Notes: generated by a model from the letters alone, not told the origin. A stretch of 64,000 nt of DNA from QHXM01 sp963697975 (GCA_963697975.1 OY969111.1:186001-250000), one strand, 5' to 3'; counted from the first letter of the stretch, positions 8,215 to 17,424 are shown. Translations and numbers: made by a program.

Positions 8215-8952
8215 TTATTTGTTCTGCGCAACCTGATTGGCGGGGGCAGGCTTGGCGGGGGCAGCTTCTGCCGGGGCGGGGGCGACCGGAGTAAAAGTAC
8301 ATTTGATCGTGAAGGTCACGACTTCCGGTTTGGGGGCTTCCGGCTCAACCGCCGCCTTCTTATTCGCTAACGCAGAGGTCACTGCCGCTTGAGCACCAGC
8401 CTCAAGGTTCAAATTAGCCTCGGTCTTCGCCTCCACACGCTCTGTCTCGATGGTGAGATTGGAAAAGAGACCTGACGAGAATTCAAGGCTCTTGGCGAAA
8501 TTCGTGACCGCCGCCTCGTTCGGCGACTCGCCCTTGATGGTCAGCTCAGAGCCGGACTGCTCAACGGTCTTCAGATATAAACCCGGCACGCTGTCAAAGC
8601 GCATCTTGATTTCTCGAAGCACAGCGCCCGGACCTTGCTGCGAAGCGCGCAGTGCCTGAATGGCGTCAATGCGGGCTTGTACATCTCCCATCTTCTTCTC
8701 AAGCACGAGACGCTCCTGATTGACGGCGACCATCTGTGCCTGAATGCGCTCCTGCTCAGCTTTCTCGGCCTGCTGCGCGTCGCGGGCACTCGTCGAGCTA
8801 TAGTAGTCATAGAGCATCCCGGCGACGAGCAATCCGAAGACGACCAACGCGAACAACAGTGTCTGCATCTGCGGGTTCGCCACTTTCTGTTCGACAGCGG
8901 CGACACCTTTGACCCTATCGGTCACTGAATCTATAAGGTTGACTTTAATCAT
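8215..8952 (-). CDS. pilN: Type IV pilus inner-membrane protein PilN
   Basis: A 245-residue bitopic protein beginning MIKVNLID, the short conserved cytoplasmic peptide that PilM binds. One membrane helix (residues 30-47), a coiled coil and a periplasmic ferredoxin-like domain follow. The ATG overlaps the pilM stop by four bases, so translation is coupled. The last 40 residues are Ala/Pro-rich. Confidence 0.95.
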   Translation of the reverse strand: MIKVNLIDSVTDRVKGVAAVEQKVANPQMQTLLFALVVFGLLVAGMLYDYYSSTSARDAQQAEKAEQERIQAQMVAVNQERLVLEKKMGDVQARIDAIQALRASQQGPGAVLREIKMRFDSVPGLYLKTVEQSGSELTIKGESPNEAAVTNFAKSLEFSSGLFSNLTIETERVEAKTEANLNLEAGAQAAVTSALANKKAAVEPEAPKPEVVTFTIKCTFTPVAPAPAEAAPAKPAPANQVAQNK

Positions 8953-10013
8953 TGTGCGTCAACTCCTCTCAAAGCGAGACCGACGGCAACCGCCATCTCA
9001 GGCACAACCTCGCGCATGTAATCTGGATCGAAACGTCTTGCATCTACCTTAATCTGACGAAACGGATCGAAGACTTCGACGGGCATTTCAAAGCGGTTGG
9101 AAAGGTATTCGGGGAATCCCATCAGCTTCGAGCCGCCGCCGGAAATCAGAATCTTCTGCACCGTTCCATCTCCGTCTTCAGCCGTCGCGCGATAGAAATC
9201 CATTGTCTTGGAAATCTCCAGCGCCAGCATCTCCGAAACGGTTTCAAGCATCGGCTCAAGCCCCTGAATCTCTTTACCGTCCGGCGCGGGCATGCCGCGC
9301 TTGACCGCTTCAGCCTGCTCGAAGGTCAAGTCCAACTCTTTCTGCAAGAGCGCTGTGTACTGGCTGCCGCCGACCGATACGTCGCGGGTGAACACAGACC
9401 TGTTGCCGCTCAAGATATTGATGTTCATGGTGGAAGCGCCGATGTTAAGCAGCGCCACAACCTGACCGGGCATTGGCTGGTAGTTCACTTCGTAGCAGTT
9501 CTGAAGAGCGAAGGTGTCGACATCAATAATCGCGGGCTGCTTTCCGGCAAGCTGAATGGCCTGCTTGACGTTGGCGATCTTGTCGCGTTTGCACGCGGCC
9601 ATCAGCACATGAAGCGCATCCGGCGATGATCCCGTCACTTGATAATCCATGCTGACATCGCTGATGTCGAAAGGAATATGCTCCTCCGCGTGCCACTCGA
9701 TGGATTCCTCAAGCTCGTCGGCGCTCATCTGCGGCACGACGATATTCTTGACGATCACGGAATGGCCGCTCACGCCCGCCGCGATTCGATCCGTTTTGAT
9801 CTGGTGCTCGCGAAAGATATTCGTGATGACGTTCGCCACGTCATTCAATTCCATGATCTGCCCGTCCACGATGGAGTCGGTCTGAAGATTCTCGTAACCG
9901 AGACTGACGAGTTGAAGGCTGCCGGGCTTGCCCTGCAATTCGACGGCTTTGACGGAACTGGAACCGATGTCCACTCCGACCAGGTTCTTTTTGCCGAAAC
10001 CTTTTTTCAACAT
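8949..10013 (-). CDS. pilM: Type IV pilus actin-like ATPase PilM
   Basis: A 354-residue cytoplasmic protein of the FtsA/MreB actin fold that caps the inner-membrane PilN-PilO complex. The first phosphate loop VGVDIGSSSVKAVEL lies near residue 12, and the second adenosine motif ILISGGGSKLMGFPEYL is present near residue 290. Full length, first gene of the operon. A GAGAGG stands 12 bases upstream of the ATG. The long leader (about 535 bases) carries the riboswitch described separately. Confidence 0.97.
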   Translation of the reverse strand: MLKKGFGKKNLVGVDIGSSSVKAVELQGKPGSLQLVSLGYENLQTDSIVDGQIMELNDVANVITNIFREHQIKTDRIAAGVSGHSVIVKNIVVPQMSADELEESIEWHAEEHIPFDISDVSMDYQVTGSSPDALHVLMAACKRDKIANVKQAIQLAGKQPAIIDVDTFALQNCYEVNYQPMPGQVVALLNIGASTMNINILSGNRSVFTRDVSVGGSQYTALLQKELDLTFEQAEAVKRGMPAPDGKEIQGLEPMLETVSEMLALEISKTMDFYRATAEDGDGTVQKILISGGGSKLMGFPEYLSNRFEMPVEVFDPFRQIKVDARRFDPDYMREVVPEMAVAVGLALRGVDAQ

Positions 10014-10333
10014 GATTTACTATTTCCTCTCGACACCGAAGATTGCCTGCGATGAAGTTGTCGGAGACGGATGCGGGCTTTTCGTGCCCTGGAAACTTTG
10101 ATGGGGGTGGCTTTCGTTTGCTCTATCTGGCTCGTGGGTTTCATCGTAATTTCGACGCGACGCATACTCATAACTTCACGACTTTTGAGCGCGAGTGATG
10201 CTCAGAATTTGAGGGAGAAACCGAGGATTGAACATCGCGGATGCGTAAGGCTCTGATCTAAGCCAAAACGAATGGAAAAGCGGGAAGGACAAACTCGGAA
10301 TGCGCCTGATGGTGCGCGCAAGAAGTTGACCGT
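10014..10333 (-). other. Remaining leader between riboswitch and pilM
   Basis: About 320 bases of transcribed leader without a convincing gene. A small hairpin GAAGT/ACTTC starts directly after the aptamer, and a GCGC-rich hairpin lies near 10300-10315; one of these could be the expression platform. Short open frames here lack ribosome binding sites and are not called. Confidence 0.5.
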
Positions 10334-10430
10334 CACACTTCGGTAACCCAGCCGAGTCGGAATTAAAATCTCAAGGGAAATCCGACCCCCGTTGGCTTTG
10401 CGGCCCCCGCTCACACGAGGTGTGCCTTTA
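10334..10430 (-). promoter_or_regulatory. Cyclic di-GMP-I (GEMM-I) riboswitch aptamer in the pilMNOP leader
   Basis: On the minus strand the aptamer reads GGCACA, then a 6-bp stem CCTCGT/GCGGGG closed by a GNRA loop GTGA (10405-10420), then GCCGCAAAGCC (10394-10404). A second stem (GGGTCGG with CCGACTC) and GGCTGGGTTACCG (10341-10353) follow. This is the order, spacing and near-sequence of the Vibrio Vc2 aptamer (GGCAAA, 6-bp GAAA-capped stem, GACGCAAAGCC, GCGGGGTTACCG). The base matching Vc2 G20 appears to be G, which favours c-di-GMP over the cGAMP-binding variant. The expression platform is not obvious: no U-run terminator follows, so control could act on translation or elongation. Confidence 0.9.
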
Positions 10431-10554
10431 TCGGCTGACTTTCAAATGGCGGCCTTCGTGCAACTCTCGCTGCCTGGATAATTCGTGCCGCGCTCTACTC
10501 CGAAATCAAGGACTCATGCCCCTGTCGGGTGGTTTAAGCACCACTGCCAAAGTC

Positions 10555-10583
10555 AGAGTACAACACCGGCCAACCATTGTCAA
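10555..10583 (-). promoter_or_regulatory. Sigma70-type promoter of the pil operon
   Basis: Minus strand: TTGACA (10583-10578), spacer of exactly 17 bases, TACTCT (10560-10555). Transcription would begin near 10548, about 120 bases before the aptamer and 535 before pilM. Confidence 0.7.
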
Positions 10584-10699
10584 TCGCTATTTTTAATTGT
10601 TTAAACCAGCACTGGATAAGGAAATAAGCCACGAAAGGGACGCTGAGTTGAGTGGATTCAGGGGTATTTCTGGAATAATTTTGTTTTCATTCCAGATTT

Positions 10700-10990
10700 T
10701 TACTCGGTGAAGACCTCAAAGATTTCCAAAGTGGGGCGGCTCTCGGCCAGGCCGGGAGACTGCTTGCGGTGGGCTGAGATGAAGGCTTCCGATTGAGTCC
10801 ACTGTTCGAAGGCTTCGCGCGACTTCCAGCGGGTCATTACGACGTAAGTGCGGCCCTCTGCCGGGCGCAAGACCTGTAGATCAACGAAGCCGGGCATCAG
10901 GTCAACCGCCCGATCGCGCTCGGTAAACGTCTTCTCGAAATCTGACTCGCGCCCTTCGGTAACCGGAATCCGGTTCATTACGACGATCAT
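10700..10990 (-). CDS. Antibiotic biosynthesis monooxygenase (ABM) domain protein
   Basis: A 96-residue single ABM (dimeric alpha-beta barrel) protein. The order MIVVMNRIPV, then the helix with EKTFTERDRAVDLMPGF, the strand YVVMTRWKS and the helix EAFEQWTQSEAFISAHR match HmoA/IsdG-like proteins that oxidise or degrade haem, or small quinone monooxygenases. GGAGG stands 6 bases before the ATG. It is monocistronic. Substrate is unknown. Confidence 0.85.
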   Translation of the reverse strand: MIVVMNRIPVTEGRESDFEKTFTERDRAVDLMPGFVDLQVLRPAEGRTYVVMTRWKSREAFEQWTQSEAFISAHRKQSPGLAESRPTLEIFEVFTE

Positions 10991-11076
10991 GGCTGGCCTC
11001 CGCTCGTTATCTTAGAAGCAAATCTCTGTGACGGCTCTCCGCCTGATTTCAAAACCGATTCATTGGCAGGATGATT

Positions 11077-11916
11077 CTAGCGCTCACTGATTCTCTTAAT
11101 ATCATCGTCTTCATCTTCTTCATCAATAGCCGCGCCTTGTTTTACCTTCACTGTCTTGGCCGGGATGCCGACTTTGATGTGGTATGGCTCAACGTCCTTC
11201 GTCGCGACAGCGCCCGTTCCGACCATCGAGTGTTCTCCGACCTGCGTGCCTGCCAGCACGGTCGCATGATAGGTGATGCGCGCCCCGTCACCGATACGTG
11301 TCATGAGGTTGTAAACCTTGTGAATGTCCTCTATGTCATGAGTATGAGAATAGATGTTGGCGTAATCGGAGATTGAAACATTGTTACCGATTTCTATGCC
11401 GCCGCGATCATCGAGCAGCACACAGCGATGCAGGACGACATTGTCGCCGAATGATAAGTTGTATCCGTAAGACCACTCGACAAAGTGCCAGCATTTGAAA
11501 TTCTCGCCCACGCGACGAAAGATGAGCGGTGCGAGCATTCGGCGGAAACGGTGGCCGAGGAGTGCGTTCTGTCCGATGGGCGAGCGGTCGTACATCTGCC
11601 AGAGCCAGATGAAGGGCTTGCGCTGAGCATAAAGGTCGCTGTCTATGTCCGTGTAGTATTCCGGCTCCGTGGTTATATTGCGCGGGTCGAAACTGTGCAG
11701 GACGGCGCGCGCCGAAGGAGCCAGACTCGACGGATCGGGGATACGCCCGGTGCCTTCGCCAAACTTTCCCGCCCCGTAGTAAAGATCATAGAGCGTGTCA
11801 CGGACGACATCGTTTGGGTCGCGCTTTCCGTCCGTCAGAGCTTGATGCAAGCTCTCCAAGAATTCATCGAAATCCGCCTCAGCCTGCCGCTGGGCGCGTA
11901 TCTCACGATAAGCCAT
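11077..11916 (-). CDS. Left-handed beta-helix acyltransferase (maltose O-acetyltransferase-like)
   Basis: A 279-residue cytoplasmic enzyme; the C-terminal 150 residues form hexapeptide-repeat coils (IEIGNNVSISDYANIYSHTH, IGDGARITYHATVLAGTQVG, MVGTGAVATKDVEPY). The catalytic histidine is probably in YSHTHD. The N-terminal 110 residues are helical and unlike common sugar acetyltransferases. The start at 11916 follows GGGAGGA at 8 bases; an in-frame upstream start lacks one. The acidic EEDEDDD tail is unusual. The acceptor could be a sugar or a surface polysaccharide. Confidence 0.82.
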   Translation of the reverse strand: MAYREIRAQRQAEADFDEFLESLHQALTDGKRDPNDVVRDTLYDLYYGAGKFGEGTGRIPDPSSLAPSARAVLHSFDPRNITTEPEYYTDIDSDLYAQRKPFIWLWQMYDRSPIGQNALLGHRFRRMLAPLIFRRVGENFKCWHFVEWSYGYNLSFGDNVVLHRCVLLDDRGGIEIGNNVSISDYANIYSHTHDIEDIHKVYNLMTRIGDGARITYHATVLAGTQVGEHSMVGTGAVATKDVEPYHIKVGIPAKTVKVKQGAAIDEEDEDDDIKRISER

Positions 11917-12127
11917 ACAGAGTTTGTCCTCCCGGAATGCACCAAGACTTCGTGCGGGACTGCCTGAGCTAGAGCGAAGATGAAACAAGCATCAAAGTAG
12001 CACAGTCAAAAGCAGCGCATCAACGTCCGCTCAGCAGGAGGCGATTCTTCAATTGAATTCTCACCCTCGCCTCAAATCTTTTCCTTCGTGCCGTCTTGCC
12101 TGTCAACGGAAGTGAAGTTAGGATTCA

Positions 12128-13882
12128 ATGACAATGAAATTTCTTCGCAAAGCTCTAATAGTTTTTCTCGCTCTGCTGCTCATTCTGGCTATCTGGATTT
12201 GGTGGAATCGTCCGCGCAAAGTGAACATGGCGGCTTATGTTCCCGCCGATTCGCTGATTTATCTGGAGACCAACGATCTGCCGGACATCGCCAGCGGCAT
12301 CGTCTCGACGGACGCATGGAAGGCACTCGCGCCCGCTGCCGGTATCAAATCGAATCTGGGAAATCTGAGCTGGCTGAGCCGCATCGCTTCATGGACAGGA
12401 CTTGGCCCGGCGGATGCCGTCGTTCTCTCGCGCGCACAGGTGGCAGTCACCGTGCTTGGGCTGGATGCGGCTGACGCTGGCGACACCTTGAAGATCAAAC
12501 CGCGTTACGCGGTCGTAGTCGAAACGCATACGGGCGAATCTCGGACGCGCACCGCTGTCGAAAGTCGAGTTGGTGATTTCGCCCGGCGCGCTTATGGCGA
12601 GCCGCGAATCGAGCAGAAGGAATCGGGGGGGGCGAAATTTATAATCTGGATTGCGCCGGAGGGTGAACGTCGTATCGTCGCGGCTGTGATGGGCAGCGTC
12701 GCAGTCATCGGTAACGATGAATCTGCGGTCGAGGCGTGTTTGGCAGTTCGTCGCAACGAGCGACCGAGCCTCGACGGCAATCCGCAGCTTGAAGAGATGC
12801 GTAGGCGCGTTGCGGGCAATGACGCGCTGGCTTTCGGCTACGTCTCACCGGACGGCGCGGCGAGATTGCTGGAGATGGCAGCCACCGCTTACGCCGGACA
12901 GGTTTCGTCCGACCCGCGAGCGCAAAGCGCCGCCGCGAGCATGCTGCCGCCGCTGGCGAAAAAAATACTTGGAGGGGCTGGCTGGAGCGCGCGCATTTCA
13001 GGAGGCGTCATCGAGGATCGCTATTTTCTCGCGTTGCAAAACGGCATCGCCGCGAAATTGCAATCCGTACTCGCTTCGCAACAGGACGTGACCCTCAATG
13101 CTGGTGAGTTATTGCCTGCTGAAATCTATTCCTTATCGCGTTACAACTACCGTGACCCGTCTCAGGCATGGCGGGGGTTGAATTCTGCCATCGCCTCCCA
13201 GGTTGACACGCTCGGCTCTATCTTAATCACACGGCTGCTGGATGCTTCGCTCAAGCCTTACGGGATCGAAGAGCCGGACAACTTTCTGCGCGCCATCGGC
13301 TCTGAGATTGTGACGGCGCGGCTTGACGATTCCGGCTCAAGCACTGTGACCATCGTCGAGGTGCGAGATGAAAAAACCTTGCGAGGCTTTGTGGCCAAAC
13401 GTCTCGGCGCAAAACCGCGCGTTGAGGTCGTGGGCGATGTCGAGTTGCTGGTTTCCAATAACGAGAAGCACGATGCCGCCAGTTTCGTCGGCGGGCGTCT
13501 CCTTTTGGGGACGGCTGAAAATTTGCGACGCTGCCTTGAGGCGCGAAGGCTCGGACAAACACTCGCAGCCGACGACGATTTTCAGCGAACGGCACGTCTC
13601 ATCTCTGCGACCAACTCGGCGAATGTGGCCACCTTCACGGAAGATTACGCACCCGCGCGCAGTTTTATCAGAGCAATGGCTACTCAAAAAGGTGTGCGCG
13701 AGCGGCCTCTTAATGAGACGGAACTGGAAGGGGCATTGAGGCGGCTGCGCTACGCTGTGAGCGAGACTCAAATTGTTGATGGAGGATTTGAGAAGAGGAC
13801 GCGCTCGTCATTCGGACAATTCGGCGCACTTGCGGCTCAATTCGCCACGAACGAAGGCGACTCGACAACGGCTCTACGATGA
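12128..13882 (+). CDS. Membrane-anchored protein of unknown function (DUF3352-like)
   Basis: A 584-residue protein with one N-terminal membrane anchor (residues 8-26) and a large periplasmic part. The AAYVPADSLIYLETNDLP opening resembles DUF3352 family proteins, in which an alpha-beta unit is repeated and which have no known enzymatic role. No catalytic motif was seen. A second ATG two codons downstream is an equally possible start. The gene stands alone between a divergent acyltransferase and a convergent unknown gene. Confidence 0.75.
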   Translation: MTMKFLRKALIVFLALLLILAIWIWWNRPRKVNMAAYVPADSLIYLETNDLPDIASGIVSTDAWKALAPAAGIKSNLGNLSWLSRIASWTGLGPADAVVLSRAQVAVTVLGLDAADAGDTLKIKPRYAVVVETHTGESRTRTAVESRVGDFARRAYGEPRIEQKESGGAKFIIWIAPEGERRIVAAVMGSVAVIGNDESAVEACLAVRRNERPSLDGNPQLEEMRRRVAGNDALAFGYVSPDGAARLLEMAATAYAGQVSSDPRAQSAAASMLPPLAKKILGGAGWSARISGGVIEDRYFLALQNGIAAKLQSVLASQQDVTLNAGELLPAEIYSLSRYNYRDPSQAWRGLNSAIASQVDTLGSILITRLLDASLKPYGIEEPDNFLRAIGSEIVTARLDDSGSSTVTIVEVRDEKTLRGFVAKRLGAKPRVEVVGDVELLVSNNEKHDAASFVGGRLLLGTAENLRRCLEARRLGQTLAADDDFQRTARLISATNSANVATFTEDYAPARSFIRAMATQKGVRERPLNETELEGALRRLRYAVSETQIVDGGFEKRTRSSFGQFGALAAQFATNEGDSTTALR

Positions 13883-13944
13883 AGAAGGCCCGAAGTGAAA
13901 CCTCTCGCCAAACATGCTCACATTTACAAAACTGTGAGCATGAA

Positions 13945-15330
13945 TTATCTGGCTTCCAGTTCAGGATAATCGAACGGATGGTTGACCAGCACGGCGCGCA
14001 TGTTGACCTGGCTGCTGAGAGCTTCCAGGTATGCGGTGAAGCGATGCAGCACTGCCGCGAACTCGACACTGCCACGTGCAGCGTCAACCTCTTCCATAAA
14101 ATGCTCGAAGGATTCCCAATCCTTGAACATCAGATAACGCAGACTTCCCTCTCGAAACCACTTCAGACTTTTGGGTAAACTCTTAATGACTTCATGTCCC
14201 GGCTCATTCTCACTACGTCTCACGAGTTGCAGAAGTGTCCATAAATCACGGCGAAGCGCCAGTGATTGTTCGAGCTTGGTTTGAAATGCGTCGAAGAGAT
14301 GTGCGCCATCAAGCTCTGGACTGAAAGCTTGCGCGAGGCCCACGACAGATTGCTGAAACGAGTCGCGCAAGAGACCGTGAGCGTTCTCAACTTTGACATA
14401 GATGACGGGAGCTTGTTGAACCGAGCTTACTCCCAACAGTTCATAGGCAAAGACCTTGCGTAGTTCCATCCTGATCGCGTAATTCGTGCTATCGAGTGTG
14501 TCGAAGATGCTTTTCTCCAAGCCTTCGGTGCGAAGCGCACGTGTTTCAATAAACTCGGCTAGAGAGCGTGCCTCTTCATGCACGAGCGTAAAGAGCGGAA
14601 GAGCTTGCTTGAGCGGTTGATCCTGTCGCAGAAAAGTTTCCACGATGCGTAAATAGTCGAGCAGCCTGAAGAGGCTTGAGAAGATGGAAAGCATGTCCGC
14701 GCCTAGCGCAGCGGGCTTGACGGCCTCTCGCGTGAGATTGAGCAGCGGCGCAGGAATATTAAGCACCTCCTGCCGGGAATAAAGCTGTGACGGCAGATTC
14801 GTGCCTTCAAGCCCGTTCAGATTACGTTCCAGCCACTGCCCCAGCGTTACCCAGTCATGTAAACTTACGTGGCGCAGCTTAAGCAAAGACTGGCATGAGG
14901 CGCAACCATCCCCCAGAGTTGCAGCCAGCGCGAGCAGTAAACTGTCTTTCACTCCGGTCTCTACGTCTTCCAGTGAATTCGAAGACGTGTGGGAAGCGCC
15001 CGCGTCATCCATCTCTGTTTCATCAAAGATGGTGCTATCCGATTTCTCAAAGTGAACTGATGAAAACACGAGTTGCGAGCAACGGATCAATGTTCCGCGA
15101 ACGATTCGCAGTTCATTTGTCCAATCGTGAGTCATCAGGCTGGCTTGATTGGCTTCGGGAAAGGGTTGGTTATAGATATTGAAGAAACTACGCAGGGCGC
15201 GCATCCACGTGCTGATTTCGCGCGCGTGTATACTGCTATCGCAGACGCCGGGTTCGTCGCGTTTGACCGGCGGCAGAGAAAAATCTTTTTCCTCAATGAG
15301 CGTGGCCGCCTCTGTGGAGGGACTGAGCAT
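13945..15330 (-). CDS. Hypothetical protein, 461 residues
   Basis: I do not recognise this protein. It is mostly alpha-helical, soluble, without signal peptide or membrane segment, and rich in Leu, Glu and Ser. Clusters such as LFRLLDYLRIVETFLRQ suggest stacked helices. GGTGG stands about 8 bases upstream of the ATG. The upstream region holds an inverted repeat CATACTC/GAGTATG (15360-15380), a possible operator. Codon use is less GC-rich than that of neighbouring housekeeping genes, so acquisition by transfer is possible. Confidence 0.65.
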   Translation of the reverse strand: MLSPSTEAATLIEEKDFSLPPVKRDEPGVCDSSIHAREISTWMRALRSFFNIYNQPFPEANQASLMTHDWTNELRIVRGTLIRCSQLVFSSVHFEKSDSTIFDETEMDDAGASHTSSNSLEDVETGVKDSLLLALAATLGDGCASCQSLLKLRHVSLHDWVTLGQWLERNLNGLEGTNLPSQLYSRQEVLNIPAPLLNLTREAVKPAALGADMLSIFSSLFRLLDYLRIVETFLRQDQPLKQALPLFTLVHEEARSLAEFIETRALRTEGLEKSIFDTLDSTNYAIRMELRKVFAYELLGVSSVQQAPVIYVKVENAHGLLRDSFQQSVVGLAQAFSPELDGAHLFDAFQTKLEQSLALRRDLWTLLQLVRRSENEPGHEVIKSLPKSLKWFREGSLRYLMFKDWESFEHFMEEVDAARGSVEFAAVLHRFTAYLEALSSQVNMRAVLVNHPFDYPELEAR

Positions 15331-15465
15331 GTTAAAGCATCCACCTTATATTCGTTTCTCATACTCCGAATCAGAGTATGCCTATCTGATTGTAAGCACG
15401 AAACCCTTCGGCTGGCAAAATAATTTATTTACGGTCGAGAAATATTTTTGAGGGCAGCCGCCGGA

Positions 15466-16089
15466 ATGACAAAAGAATCCCCACATGAACTACTCATTGC
15501 CACCGGCAATAAAGGCAAGATTGCCGAGTTGCAGTTGCTGCTGGCGTCGTTGCCATTGTGCCTGAGAAGTCTCGCAGAATTTCCGGGCGTGGCGGAGGTT
15601 GAAGAAACCGGGACGACCTTCTCCGACAACGCCATTCTCAAGGCGAGCGCTTATGCCGGGCAAACGGGTCTCTGGGCGCTGGCGGACGATTCGGGACTGG
15701 AAGTTGATGCGCTGAATGGCGCTCCCGGCGTTTTCTCCGCCCGCTACGGAGGCGCAGGCTTAACCGATGGCGAGCGTCTCGAACGTTTGCTTGAAGAGCT
15801 ATCCCTGTGCGCTCCGCAGGAAAGGCGTGCGCGCTTTGTCTCGGTCATAGCGATTGCCGACCCGCAGGGGCAGATCGTTAACATTTCGATGGGAGAATGC
15901 GAAGGGCAGATCGCTCGTGCCCCGCGAGGAACAGGAGGGTTCGGATATGACCCGGTGTTCGTCCCCGATGGCTACGGGCAAACCTTTGGTGAATTGCCGC
16001 CGGAGATCAAACAAAACATCAGCCATCGCGCCCTCGCCCTTCAAGCCGCGCGCACCTTTTTGCTGAATCGTTTTCAAAGCAACGCTTGA
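15466..16089 (+). CDS. rdgB: XTP/dITP pyrophosphatase (RdgB/HAM1)
   Basis: A 207-residue house-cleaning enzyme that hydrolyses dITP, XTP and other deaminated purine nucleotides to monophosphates. Motifs LLIATGNKGKIAEL (phosphate binding), LADDSGLEVDALNGAPGVFSARY (metal site), GTGGFGYDPVF and ISHRALAL are all intact. The ATG at 15466 is chosen; an in-frame TTG at 15448 is an alternative. It is followed 40 bases later by tRNA-Pro. Confidence 0.96.
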   Translation: MTKESPHELLIATGNKGKIAELQLLLASLPLCLRSLAEFPGVAEVEETGTTFSDNAILKASAYAGQTGLWALADDSGLEVDALNGAPGVFSARYGGAGLTDGERLERLLEELSLCAPQERRARFVSVIAIADPQGQIVNISMGECEGQIARAPRGTGGFGYDPVFVPDGYGQTFGELPPEIKQNISHRALALQAARTFLLNRFQSNA

Positions 16090-16127
16090 CCCTTGTTGTA
16101 ATCGCCCGCTAGAATGCCTTCTTCGAC

Positions 16128-16205
<78 letters not shown>

Positions 16206-16215
16206 GTTTATTTTT

Positions 16216-16244
16216 AAAGAAGCAGCTTGAAGGGCTGCTTCTTT
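16216..16244 (+). terminator. Rho-independent terminator after tRNA-Pro
   Basis: Perfect 11-bp stem AAAGAAGCAGC (16216-16226) and GCTGCTTCTTT (16234-16244) with a 7-base loop, followed by CTTATTT. Confidence 0.88.
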
Positions 16245-16433
16245 CTTATTTCCGGGTCTAACGCAGAGTCTGCGTCTTTCGTTGGGCGTTCCGGTGATGA
16301 GATTCAAAATATTTCACTCGAAATGGCTTAAAATCGCTGTTTTTGGAAGACGCGGGGGCTTTCGGTGTGATATATGTGGTTTGTAAGCTTTTTCAATTTT
16401 CGCCCAATTCACCGGAGGTAATCACACCACGCC

Positions 16434-16748
16434 ATGGCGACCAAAGCGGCATCAGGCAAGAAACGCATGACCCAATCCGAGGTAGTCAACCACTTCGCCG
16501 AGAAATTCGGTTTGAAGCGCGCTCAGGCTAAAGAGATTTTCGAAGAGCTGGCTAATCTGGCTCAATCCGAAGTTAAGGCAAACGGAGAGTTCGTTTTACC
16601 AGGTTTCGGCAAACTCGTCCTTTCCGAGCGTAAAGCGCGCGAAGGACGTAATCCGGCCACAGGTGAGACGATCCAGATACCAGCCAAAACGACGCTCAAG
16701 TTCCGCGTCGGCAAAGGCATGAAGGATTCGGTCGTTCCCAAGAAGTAG
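16434..16748 (+). CDS. hup: HU-family nucleoid protein
   Basis: A 104-residue DNA-bending protein of the HU/IHF family, which dimerises and compacts DNA. After a short basic extension the HU fold starts with MTQSEVVNHFAEKFGLKRAQ; the FVLPGFGKLVLSERKAREGRNP arm with the DNA-intercalating proline (RNPATGE) is intact. It is 10-14 residues longer than E. coli HU at the N-terminus. CCGGAGGTAA lies upstream of the ATG with slightly long spacing. Confidence 0.95.
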   Translation: MATKAASGKKRMTQSEVVNHFAEKFGLKRAQAKEIFEELANLAQSEVKANGEFVLPGFGKLVLSERKAREGRNPATGETIQIPAKTTLKFRVGKGMKDSVVPKK

Positions 16749-16783
16749 ATTGCTTTTAAAGCATACATTCTTCATTACCATTT

Positions 16784-16840
16784 AGCGCCGCCTCATGGAT
16801 TCTGTCCGGCAAATCGCCGCCAGAATTCACGGGCGGCGCT
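16784..16840 (+). terminator. GC-rich hairpin downstream of HU gene
   Basis: Nine-base inverted repeat AGCGCCGCC (16784-16792) / GGCGGCGCT (16832-16840), 35 bases after the HU stop, with an inner CGGC/GCCG pairing in the loop. No strong T-run follows, so termination strength is uncertain. Confidence 0.5.
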
Positions 16841-17172
16841 GTCACTTTCGGCACTTTTCCGCAGAAAACGCCAAAAATCCCGGCTCAACGCAGTTTTACC
16901 AGAACACATTTTCGCCCGGCCAGAAAAATATCTTCCATTTTTTACCATTTTCCACTACAATCATCCGTTTTGTTGGGGACAGATATAAGGAACTATCTGG
17001 TGGGATGTTATCCACAGGTCTGCCTTCCCTGCAAAATCTCTTGGGAATGCAACACTTTTGCATCCTCAAAGGTGAGTTAAGCATCTAAAATGTCTCTTAT
17101 CAATAATGCTTCGAGGGCTTTGTTGAGGGGAAAAATGACAAGGCCGCGAGCACACTTAAGGAGCTAGGAAAA
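16841..17172. other. Intergenic region with a perfect DnaA box
   Basis: About 330 bases without a gene. It holds one perfect DnaA box, TTATCCACA (17008-17016), and a small inverted repeat ATGCAA/TTGCAT near 17048-17064. Several T-rich tracts precede it. A lone box does not make an origin; regulation of the following small gene is more likely. Confidence 0.45.
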
Positions 17173-17424
17173 GTGACTTTCAACAGGCATCTGCCGCTGG
17201 ACGAGCGGCTACAGAGAATTGACCACATACAGGCACGCCGTTTCTCGAAACTGGTCGGAACGGCGCTGCACATCGCTACCGAGGGCATCATGCGTCACCT
17301 GCGCGCCTGCGACCGGATGGACGTTAACCCGGACACCTCTGCTGTGCGTGAAATCATAGATGACGCTTTGAACGGTCGCCGCGTATTCGCCGAAACAGTG
17401 GCGGATGAAAGCCGCGCCGCGTAA
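17173..17424 (+). CDS. Small hypothetical protein, 83 residues
   Basis: A short helical protein of unknown function. The GTG start is supported by AAGGAGC about 10 bases upstream, and a strong terminator follows. Charged and conserved-looking stretches (RRFSKLVGTALHIATEGIM, VREIIDDALNGRRVFAETV) suggest a real soluble protein. No known domain recognised. Confidence 0.65.
   Translation: MTFNRHLPLDERLQRIDHIQARRFSKLVGTALHIATEGIMRHLRACDRMDVNPDTSAVREIIDDALNGRRVFAETVADESRAA

Noticed and set aside
16841..17172. Origin of replication
   Set aside because: Only one DnaA box, no dnaA/dnaN genes and no AT-rich unwinding cluster.
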